A DNA stretch of 64,000 nucleotides, taken from Deinandra increscens subsp. villosa (Eukaryota; Streptophyta; Magnoliopsida; Asterales; Asteraceae). The stretch is taken from positions 104,148,788-104,212,787 of the forward strand of contig JBCNJP010000007.1 in assembly GCA_039602395.1 (NCBI GenBank), written 5' to 3'. Position numbers and translations under genes: made by a program. This document shows positions 54,824 to 64,000 of this stretch, one piece after another; within the stretch, counting starts at the first letter, position 1, and every line of letters starts with the position of its first letter. Below the pieces are notes generated by a model. The model ran no database searches and was not told where the DNA came from. It saw only the letters and a program-made list of their open reading frames with translations.

Positions 54824-57345
54824 ATGTATGAAACCTACCTCAATAACAGGTTCACAAATTCACTTGTGTTTTACATTTTCTTGTTACTTTTGCTTCTTGT
54901 TTCACCCTTTCTTTTCGCTTGGGAACTTGTCAATTACGCCCGTTCATGTTTTCGATCTAAGGAAAACTTGTCTGGAAAAGTGGTCTTGATCACTGGTGGT
55001 TCATCGGGCCTTGGAGAGGTATGTAAATCCTAAACCTTAAACACAAAAGTTAACGATTCCATTTTTTCTTTAATTCTTCAATTTGCCATATAATGACAGC
55101 TTATGGCATACGAATATGCAAAACTAGGAGCATATTTAGTAATTATAGCCAGACAAAAACCAGAGAGTCGACTCGAGCAAGTAGCAGACAGAGCTCGTGA
55201 ACTTGGCTCACCTGATGTTCTTTTCATGTTTGCTGATGTGTCAAAGGTCGACGACTGTAGGATGTTCGTGAATGAAACGGTTAACCATTTTGGTCGTTGT
55301 GAGTAACCCTTACCTAATTATAAACTACTTTAACTTAATTTTCATCTTCACTTTGTGCATTTGGTAACATGCATGCTGTTTAAATCTTAATTTGCAGTGG
55401 ATCATCTGGTTTGTAATGCAGGAATCAGTCCCCTTAATTCTATCAACAACGATGTCACCGGATTCGGGCCCGTTATTGTAAGAACGAACTAAATACAACA
55501 TTATAACAAATAAACTGATTTTAGATTTCCTATAAATAAAAACATGACACGTATGTGTCATAATTAACTCATGATGTTAGTTTTTATGTCATAATTTATT
55601 TTTTCAAGTTAAATTGAAGTAGGATTGGATTCGCGATTCAAAAGGGGTTGTGACGCAACTTGTTGCCCGTTTACCCGCTACTTCTTTGTTATTTGCTTGA
55701 ATAGTAATTTTTAATTATAAATTAAAAAAAAAATATTGAAGTATATAATCTTTGATCACGTACTGAGAGTTAAGGAAATGCTTTGAAGGTTTGGATAGTT
55801 ATTAGTACTTTATATATTTATATATTAGTCATAATTAACAGGTTTTATTACACTGTTTATCTTAAATTATTCAATTGTTTATTTGGTTTTCTAGTTTAAT
55901 GTGTTGTTTATTCTTTGTTTTTTTTTTTATAGAAATGGGGTCATAAGGAGTCTTTGTAATTTATACCTTTGATTCTGTTTTCGTTAAAAACACCAAAGAG
56001 TTGTGGGAGCGACCAAAAAAAGTTTGTTGTGTTCTTTCTTGTTTTTCTTATTTTCTTTCTATTTTAAAGGGGAGGGCTGGTGGTCATTACGTTTAAGAAA
56101 AGTTATACTAACTTCAAAAAGGTTGCGAGTTTGAGCGTGTAGTTTTAGTTTTGTAACAAGTTTAAGGTTTAAGGCTAAGTTCTTAGATGGTAAAATAAAA
56201 TGACAAAAATACTCCTATATCAACAAAATCAACAAAATGACCATTTATGTGATTAACACCATTTTGACTATATAAGTTAGGCTTAAATCCCAAACTTATA
56301 AACGAATTAAAACCACAATCTCCAAACTCACAAGTCACAACTTTTTAAATCAAGTTAGTATCCAATGATGTTACTTTGCCTAAACCATATTGACCATTGC
56401 TATAAATCATGTAAATAATTAACTCTATTTTTTATTATATGAAAAAAGATTAAAAATACGTATTTGCTTTAGTGACGACTCTAATAGATTTTCATTTGAA
56501 TGAATACATGCAGGACATAAATTTTTGGGGATCTGTTTATCCAACTCATTTTGCTATCCCACACCTCATGAAAACCAATGGAAAGATCATCGTCAATGCC
56601 TCATCTGCTGGTGTTTTGAACCCACCTAGATACGGCTTCTATAGTGTAAACAATGTACCCAATTCAGTTCACTTATTTTCGTATTTAACCATGATAATTG
56701 ATATCCTATGGTATAAAATGTCTCTCAGGCAAGTAAAGCGGCATTGATCAGCTTCTATGAATCCCTTAGATTTGAAGTTTCCCCGACAATAACAGTAACA
56801 ATCCTCACACTCGGGTACATACAAACAAACATGATAACCGCCAAGTATTCTAGGAACGGTGTTGGTTTTCATTTAAGAAAAGTAAGTAACGCTGGTTCTT
56901 TTCCCTTAGAATCGCAACAAATCTAGCTATATGTATATATATATATACACACACACGAAGAAATATTCTAGCAACGGTGTTGGTGTTCGTTTAAGAAAAT
57001 ATTTCTTGTCGCTTATCAAAAACTAAAATTAGGGTTTGTTTTTCGTCGTTGAATCGTCAAAATTTCAAACAAATACTTCTTTTATCTAAAAGTTTCAGTA
57101 TTTTTTAGCGGCTTAGTGCTAAAAGCTATTTTACACAGGATATGAAAGACGTAGTCCCAACAATGGAGGCCGAACCATGTGTGAAAGCCATAGTTGATGG
57201 GATACGCAAAGGGGCAACATCCATTACAGAACCAAGGTTTGTTAAGGCTCTATTCTTGATCAAGTACTTGTTCCCACAACTACATCAATTCTACCTTAAT
57301 ATGTATTTCCCCTCAAAGAATAGAAAACTCAAAAGGGATGGATAA
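54824..57345 (+). CDS. Short-chain dehydrogenase, steroleosin / 11-beta-HSD-like
   Basis: An NAD(P)-dependent oxidoreductase of the plant HSD family. Members sit on the ER or oil bodies and act on sterol or brassinosteroid-like substrates; the substrate here is unknown. Exons: 54824-55018, 55100-55298, 55398-55477, 56514-56645, 56729-56881, 57139-57345, totalling 966 nt and 321 aa. The N-terminus has a hydrophobic anchor (about residues 14-33) with a single proline in it. Cofactor motif TGGSSGLG (57-64), NAG (138-140), catalytic Ser188, Tyr201 and Lys205 (YSASK) are all present. Family landmarks are DINFWGSVY and ITEPRFVKALF. It ends in a basic tail and is ~30 residues shorter than Arabidopsis HSD1. 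TSC10-type reductases are a less likely match. Intron 3 is ~1 kb. Confidence 0.87.
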
Positions 57346-58608
57346 TTAAACATGTTACAGATTATAAGCTAGACTTTTAAACTACTTCAGTATGTATTCG
57401 ATCTCGACCTTCGGCCACATTGGATGTACTAATTAATTATTAAACACTTAAAATAGTGTTATTATTATTGTTGGTTTCAATTAATACTATATCGTCCATA
57501 ATGGTTGTGTTCAATTGACTAAGCATAAGTAGAAGCTCATCCAGTCTAAATTTGTAGTACATTAGATAGTCTTAAAAAACATATATTCTCCCAAAAATTT
57601 GAATAAAACAATTCCTTCAAAACATTTGTAAATTTATTCAAGTTTTAAAGGTTATATAAAAAGCCTTAAGGAAATAATATTTGTCAATAAAGTTTATATT
57701 TTTAAAAAATATTAACTTAATTTTATATAACATGTTCAATCTCTCATACGTTTTCATATTTTGTTCAATTGATATTCTTGATGGTTGATCGTTGATCATT
57801 GTTGATAAGAATATACTCGAGATTTATAACTAGCAAAATTTTGCGGCAATGTATTTTGTTCAATTGATACTCTTAATGCTTGATCATTGTTGATAAGAAT
57901 ATACTCGAGACTTATAACTAGCAAAATTTTGCGGCGTGTGCATTGTTGCGCGTGTCCGTTCAATATAACCCATGATGTTTCATTACATTTATGCAAACAT
58001 CGAAATGAGTCAACGACGTGAAACTAAAACATGATTTAAAAAAAATAATTAATCTAACCTGCCACATGGTAAGTTATGAATTGAGTAAGTTAATCATAAC
58101 ATGTCATGTGGTAAGTCGTGATTGAAGACAAAGTTACTATTTCTAATCACTTAACTTTATTTATATATTAATTATATGTGTTGTATGAAAAATAACTATT
58201 AGAAATTATATATTATCTTAAATATAATTTGATATTAAAAGTTTTATTATTTCTTATACATTTACGTTTAAACTTATGCATAAAATATATAATAATAGTT
58301 ATATACGGCATTATTAATTATATTATTATTTAAGACATCTGGTATACTACACAAGGATTTTATCACTAAAAATATATAAATAAAGAGTGAAACATGTAAA
58401 GTGTGGCAATGTGAACATCTATTGACTTTTATCTAATAATAAATTAGTACTTTTGTTTAATAATAAATTAGTACTGTGAAGATAAGTGTGCCTCTAACCA
58501 CCCTCTTTGTGTCCCTTAATACCATTTTGGATTTGATTCACAGTTGATAACATAACTTTACTAAATATATTGAAGATAAATGTGTCTCTAACCACCCTCT
58601 TTGTGTCC
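57346..58608. other. Intergenic region with tandem duplications
   Basis: No gene. At 57762-57937 an ~85-bp unit (TGTTCAATTGATA ... AGCAAAATTTTGCGGC) occurs twice in tandem with few changes. At 58475-58571 lies the first copy of a duplicated ~95-bp host segment (CTCTAACCACCCTC...). Its second copy carries the next MITE. Confidence 0.6.
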
Positions 58609-58612
58609 TTTA

Positions 58613-58931
58613 CGTTATGTTCCCGAGTTCACTTAAAGAGAGAAAAGAAAGGAAAGGAAAAGAAAAGGAAATGTATTTGTGTTCCTATTTAAGGAGAGAA
58701 AGGAAAGGATCATAAAAGATGTTGTGTTCCCGAGTTTCATTTAAGGAGAGAAAAGAAAGGAAAGGGAGGGAAAAGTAGACTTATTTCTTAACATTTTGTT
58801 TCCTTCCAATTTGGAGAGAAAGTGGAGAGAAAAGAAAGGAAAGTTATCCCTCCCTTTTCTTTCTCTCCCTTTCCACCATTTCTTTTCCTTTCTTTTCTTT
58901 TCTCTCCGTTATTTAACTCGGAAACATAGTG
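58613..58931. mobile_element. Purine-armed Tourist-like MITE, 319 bp
   Basis: TTA flanks both ends (58610-58612 and 58932-58934). The terminal inverted repeat is CGTTATGTTCCCGAGTT on the left and CACTATGTTTCCGAGTT from the right. The arms are GAGAGAAAAGAAAGG-type purine tracts, with the complement at the right end. The tandem copy at 58475-58571 holds the empty site (TCCCTTAATACC). Confidence 0.85.
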
Positions 58932-59141
58932 TTAATACCATTTTGGATTTGATTCACAGTTCATAACCTTACTTTACTAAATATATCTGTAAGCTATATA
59001 GACAATTAGACATGACCTCGTTTAGACATATGTGAATGATGAACAACTAAGATATGTTTCAATCATACACCTTATTCCTTAACGATTTTAAACCAAATAA
59101 GTAATTAAAAATGCATGACTTGATCTCAGTCAATTATCAAC

Positions 59142-59295
59142 TAACCTATCGTTAGGGTTGGTGGTCCAATGGGAGAGGCATCGTTTCTTTGGTGCACCAT
59201 TTGGGAAGGTTTTAGGTTCAAGAATGTGCAGCTATAAATATTTGGGTGCGGGTTAGGGGTATGGGGGGAGCATACATTGCCTTTCAAAAAATAAA
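59142..59295 (+). mobile_element. SINE copy 1
   Basis: The tRNA-like head is GGTTGGTGGTCCAATGG with a B-box-like TTTAGGTTCAAG. The tail is CATTGCCTTTCAAAAAATAAA. AATTATCAAC flanks both ends (59132-59141 and 59296-59305). Confidence 0.75.
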
Positions 59296-59334
59296 AATTA
59301 TCAACAAAGCTGACTCTCCATTTAAATACACATT

Positions 59335-59478
59335 AATATCAGTGGGGTTGCTGGCCCAATAGGAGATACTTTGCTTCTTGGAGCACTATTTAGAGATGTC
59401 ACATGCTTAATTGACCATTGTATATATTAGGGTTTACTATAGGACTAGGAGTATGATATATTACCGTTAAAAAAAAAC
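59335..59478 (+). mobile_element. SINE copy 2, same family and orientation
   Basis: Head GGGGTTGCTGGCCCAATAGG and tail TATATTACCGTTAAAAAAAAAC. TACACATT flanks both sides (59327-59334 and 59479-59486). It is more diverged than copy 1, and the B box is nearly lost. Confidence 0.7.
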
Positions 59479-59659
59479 TACACATTGATCTCTAATAGAA
59501 ATGACTAGTACTTATGACACGATGTAATAAAGTGATCAAATAGCTTCGTTACAACCAACAAATACATACACATAAATATATTATGAGTTATCAAATGTTC
59601 AGGCTTTGGTCACGACTCGATCTCTTTAGGGACTTATTGTATGTCTCTATTTATCACAC

Positions 59660-60175
59660 CCCCCCCCCCCAATGTGTTTTAAGTATCTTGGAACAGATTC
59701 AAGAAAAGATTTTTTTAAGGCCTTAGCGAATACGATAAGAAGTTGATTTGGGTTTCGTGGAAGAAGGTCATGTGTCTAATGAAAATGGTGGTCTATGAAT
59801 TGGCTAGTTAGAGAGATTCAGTTTACTCTCATCCAAAAGTGGAAATCCCCTAGGTAGTTTATGGGTGTCGATTATTTGGGGCCTTTATGGTGATGGCTTT
59901 GGGGTGATGAAAAAGTGTAATAAGATTGTTGGCCTGTTGGGTGCTCTATTTGGTCTCGTATGTTAAAATCCTCTGAGAGGTTGGATTCACATGGTGTAAA
60001 TCCCTATATTATTTTGTCTAGGTGTGTGGGTCGTAACGAGTCTACATGATTTTGGTTGGATCTTTGATTAGGCCAGGTAACTTTTGATAAGAGATTCCCA
60101 AGACTGTATGCTTTAGAATCAAACAAGTTATGCTCGGTTGTTCAAAGATTAAACTCCTAAGGTTGGTGCTGGCTC
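59660..60175 (+). pseudogene. LINE relic, region downstream of RT
   Basis: Conceptual translation in shifting frames gives KKLIWVSWKKVMC and later FWLD, then RFPRLYALESNKLCSVVQRL. This pattern is typical of the C-terminal part of plant L1-type LINE ORF2, between RT and the zinc-binding region. Several stops and frameshifts are present. A run of 14 C at 59657-59670 precedes it. Confidence 0.6.
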
Positions 60176-61488
60176 AGGAGCTTGGTTCAGAGTTAGAGGT
60201 CATAATTAGAACATGCTGATTATGGTTTTTGAATAAATTGAAAATAACAATTAAGCAAATAATGTCAAGGTACTCGTGAGTCGTGAGAAAGAAAACAATA
60301 GCTAATGGGCTGAAAATTAAATCTAGCTAATGGGCTCACAGATGACAGATGGACTACAGTCTACATTTTACAAATAGAATCGAGTTTAAAACAAAATACA
60401 TTATGGGCTACAGTTAGAGTTAGATGGAATACTACTGGGCTAAGGGATTAAGTCAAAATTGTTCTTACAAAGATTCTCGTTCCAATGATATTTTTATGTT
60501 TAATAAGAGGAAAATTAGCGTATATTAATCTTAGTCATCATAGTTTGGCCGATAATAATCTTAGTTTTGATTTTTCATCACGATAATCCTAATTATTAAC
60601 CCATTGGCTTATATTGAACCGTCGTTAACTATACACTAATCCGGTTAGTGTGAGGGACTGTTTTCGTAATTTCTTAAAATGGAGGGATCTTTGATGAACA
60701 TACAACAAATGTGGTATCTATGTGTCTGTGTGTGCATTATTTGAAAGTTCAAATGGTATCTAGGTATTTAAAGGTTAAGAGATTAAGTCAACATTGCTCT
60801 TACAAAACCTTAATAAAAGATAAAGTGAGTTTCCAACATTTTTACATTTTTCACATTTTTATTATTATGGGATTTTAGGCTAAGATGCATGCAGTGGTGG
60901 AAAGTTTTGTTAAAAGTTGTTTATGCAATTAAGTTAAACTTTTTAAAGTCACATGTATGTGATATTCATTACATGTTTTAAAGTCACATGTATGTGATAT
61001 GCAATTAAGTTTTGTTTAAATGTAAGTAGGTTCAGGGGCGGTGATACAGACCCTGACCCGGTTGTAGGCCCGAACCTATCCACCCGTTATTTGAATTTAT
61101 ATTTTATCATATCTTTTTTAATGCATCTATATATATATATAAAAGTTGAGCAATGGCACTTTTTTGCACTACCATCATAAATACTATGTACTAGCAACAA
61201 AGCACGATGTATTACATGTTTAAGCATGTGTCATAAATACAAATACACCATCATCATACACCATCATCATCATATCATATAACATAATAAATATGGTTAC
61301 AAAGCTTAATCCGTAAATAACATCTAATTCATCTTTATATGCACTTCATTGTAGTATTGATTAATAGTTAATTCATTTTAAATGAATACTTAAACACATG
61401 ACTACTCATATTCTCAACTCTCATACCATTATTATCACCATAATGATGAAATAATAATAATAATAATAGCTATTATGATTAATAATTA
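60176..61488. other. Non-genic spacer
   Basis: No gene. A 30-bp unit (TTTTAAAGTCACATGTATGTGATAT) is tandemly duplicated near 60940-61005. AT microsatellites lie near 61128-61141 and ATA/ATC runs near 61255-61275 and 61450-61470. Confidence 0.5.
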
Positions 61489-61491
61489 TAA

Positions 61492-63370
61492 TAGCATGGG
61501 GTATACCTCCATGTTATGGAGACATGTTATCCGCCACGTAGGCGCTGACTGGATAACATGAATCCATAACATGGGAGGGGTATACTCCCATGTTATCCCC
61601 CCATGTTATGGATTATTTTATTATTATTTTTTTTTTGCAATTTAATTAAAAATAGAAATACAAACCTTTATTTAATTAAAATTAGAAAATACAAAATGAA
61701 AAATACATGATGAAAGTAAATAAAAAAACACTAGACGAAAAAAAAAACTAGCCGAAACGCTCGTTGATTTCGTCGATCAAATCATTCTTCAATTGGAGGT
61801 GAACTTCTCTGTTTCTAATTTCTTGACGTCTTGCTCGTTTTTCATCTTCACTTATCTCGGGATAAACCGTATCCAGTTCGGCTTCGTTAAACTCGCAAAT
61901 CACCCATTCTTCATCTTCGAGGATCATGTTATGTAAAATGAGACAACCCTTCATAACCCTTGCAATTTTGTCTTGGTGCCATGATTTGGAAGGGTTTGCA
62001 ATGATATGCCACTTTGCTTTTAAGCGACCAAAAGCACGTTCGATGTCAGAACGAGCTGCCCTATGATGATAAGTGTAGATTTTGCGTCTATCGCCGATTG
62101 GCTTCGTAAATCCTTTCACAATCGTGGAGTATTCGGGGTAAATCCCATCCCCCAAATAGTAGCCACGTTTGTATGTCGACCCTCTTAATTGAAATGAAGA
62201 GTTGGGCTCACGTCCCTCAACGATGTCATCAAAAATAGGTGACCGGTCCATAACATTGATGTCGTTGTTTGAACCCGCGACACCAAAAAATTGATGCCAA
62301 ATCCACATATCATGTGAAGCAACGGCTTCAAGCATGATAGTTGGATGACTATGATCACCCCGCATGAACTGTGCTCTCCACGCGTTTGGACAATTCTTCC
62401 ACTCTCAATGTGTACAATCTACACTACCGAGCATTCCAGGAAAACCCCATTTGTTTTCATGAAATTCGTATAGTTGTCTAATATCGCTTGCGGTAGGATG
62501 TCGAAGATATTTTCGACTATACAAACGATCGACACCTAATTATATTTAAGCAAAATGTAAATAAAAAAATAGTAAATTAATAAAATTATAATTAAGCAAA
62601 ATGATAAAAAATTTACCTTTGCAAAATTTTTGCACACAAACTCGCATCGTTCGGTCGGACATACGCAAATACTCGTCGAAGCAATCTCCGGTAACACCGT
62701 ACGCCATCATACGAAAAGCCGCCGTGCATTTTTGTAGAGGGGTGAAACCAATCCTACCCCTCGCGTCGGATCGTTGAGTGAACCACGGCATTTCTCTTGT
62801 CAAGTCGTCGACGATGCGTAAAAATAATCTCCGATTCATACGGAAACGTTGATGGAAAGCCTCTTCGGGATAGACGCACGTATCGCTAAAATAGTCATCG
62901 TATAGCATTTGGTGACCACGCTCACGGTTACGATTCAAACGAGCCCTTCGAGTAAGAACACGGTTAGCTCCCGAATTCAATCGACGTTGACCACGTTGAA
63001 TCACCGCTCGCATAATCATCTCTTCACCGTCGTCGGATGAATCGGAAAACTCGGATGAATCACTAGAAGTCCACTCCTCCATTTTGTATAAATTGTAGTT
63101 GGAATTTTTAAAAGAATTTAGGTGGAAGTGATGAAATGGTATAAAATATGAAGTGGGTTGATTTGGTTATATATAGGAGATTTAAATGTTTGAAAAAAAA
63201 AAAAATACAACGGTCGATTTTTTGACCGTTGAACGGTCAAATTCACACAATAGCGCCCGGCAACCATACAACGCAGCCTTCACCACGCCCCAATAACGCC
63301 CTGGGCGGGGCGGTGTTCCACGGGCGTCATAGGGGATAACGCCCCCTTGACGGGGGTATACCGCATGCTA
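61492..63370 (-). mobile_element. PIF/Harbinger transposon, 1879 bp, full length
   Basis: TAA flanks both ends (61489-61491 and 63371-63373). The terminal inverted repeat is TAGCATGGGGTATACC on the left and TAGCATGCGGTATACC read from the right. Subterminal CATGTTATGG/CCATAACATG repeats lie at 61510-61615 and GC-rich inverted motifs at 63220-63360. It carries a single transposase gene on minus. The usual second, Myb-like ORF of this superfamily is not present. Confidence 0.9.
61748..63082 (-). pseudogene. PIF/Harbinger transposase (nuclease) with one nonsense codon
   Basis: A DDE endonuclease that cuts and moves the element. Exon 1 is 63082-62617 and exon 2 is 62535-61748, with an 81-bp GT-AG intron. 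Joined length is 1254 nt, 417 codons plus stop. The N-terminus is acidic and Ser-rich (MEEWTSSDSSEFSDSSDD). Landmarks are FRMNRRLFLRIVDDL, the splice-spanning FCKG|VDRLYSRKYLR, first catalytic Asp in GSVDCTH, second region NDINVMDRSP, and ARSDIERAFGRLKAKW with the Glu. The codon after DCTH is TGA (62405-62407, codon 199) where the family has Trp. Everything after it is open, so this looks like a single recent point mutation. Plant ALP1-like domesticated genes are relatives, but the transposon ends make this a mobile copy. Confidence 0.88.
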
Positions 63371-63439
63371 TAAAATCATCCATATTTTTAACTCTTATTG
63401 TATTAATAATATAATAATTAAAACCTTTATGAACATTTA

Positions 63440-64000
63440 GTTATTTAGAATTTGTTTAGTCTCTTTAGACCTATATAAAGACATCCAAACCCCATTTGTT
63501 TGTCTCCCCACCCATCATCTCCTAAAACTGTGTAAGTTTACGCTTTATCTTAATTTTCTACATTTCCTACATTTTCGTCATCTCCTATAGACTTTCAACC
63601 TTGCTCCCGGCGTGAAAAAAATGTAACGTCGGTGGGTAATGTATGACCCGTTAGACTTTTGTGGCTTGGTCCGACGTGAATAAAATGTAACGTCGGCGGC
63701 TAATGTGTGATCCCTTACAATTTTTGTGTTTGAGCTTATTTCTTATTTGATCGTATTAAATTTTTTTCTCCTTTTAATTCACAGGTTCTTACCTTCTACC
63801 AAAGGAATCAAAGTGCAAATCCAACATTGGTGTCTTCATGTGCCTGGGAGAAGTGGACAAAGTGATGGCATATTGTCTTGACACAATTGAACAAGTTCAT
63901 TATTAATCATTTATATATTTATTTAAGTTTCTTATAAATCTTAAAAGTTCATCGTGTTCAGTTTATACTTTCTGCAAATTCTTTTTTAGAAGTTGGTTCT
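63440..64000 (+). other. Possible 5' end of a transcription unit
   Basis: A TATA box (CTATATAAAG, 63471-63480) is followed by a CT-rich leader, a good splice donor (AACTGTGTAAGTTT, near 63532) and an acceptor (TTTTAATTCACAG, ending 63784). The next segment has no long ORF and stops within about 40 codons in each frame. Between the splice sites a ~63-bp unit is duplicated (AATGTAACGTCGG at about 63620 and 63685). It could be a non-coding RNA or the 5' end of a gene beyond the window. Confidence 0.3.

Noticed and set aside
54824..57345. 3-dehydrosphinganine reductase (TSC10) identity
   Set aside because: DINFWGSVY, YSASKAALISFYESLR and ITEPRFVKALF fit the steroleosin/HSD family better.

Overview
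This is a piece of a plant nuclear genome. It has genes with GT-AG introns of 80 to 1250 bp, very AT-rich spacers, and many LTR retrotransposons, MITEs and SINE-like repeats. The retroelement types (a Sirevirus-like Ty1/copia element with an extra ORF, and a Tekay/Del chromovirus with 3-kb LTRs) and the protein sequences suggest a eudicot, probably Asteraceae. That last step is inference from family resemblance. A run of exactly 500 N (32279-32778) marks an assembly gap.

Layout. 1-10418: a Ty1/copia element on the minus strand, cut by the left window edge. It has a 5' LTR, a primer binding site, gag, pol, then a third ORF with its own promoter-like upstream region. 12014-13173: a hAT-type MITE split by an 801-bp solo LTR, both with target-site duplications. 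14889-32278: two Ty3/gypsy chromoviruses in tandem sharing a central LTR (LTR-int-LTR-int-LTR), each with different lesions. 32779-39000: non-genic DNA with Tourist-like MITEs, a possible Helitron end and a cluster of CACGTG motifs.

Three host genes, all on the plus strand, occupy the right half. The first is a PBS1-type receptor-like cytoplasmic kinase (39382-42118, 5 exons, 458 aa). The second is a GDPD1-type glycerophosphodiester phosphodiesterase (44023-47469, 7 exons, 398 aa). The third is a steroleosin/11-beta-HSD-like short-chain dehydrogenase (54824-57345, 6 exons, 321 aa). Every exon set sums to a multiple of three and joins in frame. The genes have no obvious shared pathway: immune signalling, lipid-head-group and phosphate turnover, and an ER or oil-body oxidoreductase. 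Between them lie a miniature LTR element with identical LTRs, a long fold-back MITE, a decayed copia element with a solo LTR in its gag start codon region, and a SINE.

57346-64000 holds tandem duplications, a MITE with its empty site preserved next door, two SINEs, a LINE relic, and a complete 1.9-kb PIF/Harbinger transposon. Its transposase has one nonsense codon beside the first catalytic Asp. The last 500 bases may be the start of another transcription unit.

The least explained signals are the palindromic GTTTACGA motif islands and internal promoter of the copia element, the tandem tRNA-like Pol III boxes inside the chromovirus LTRs, and that element's coiled-coil ORF ahead of gag.
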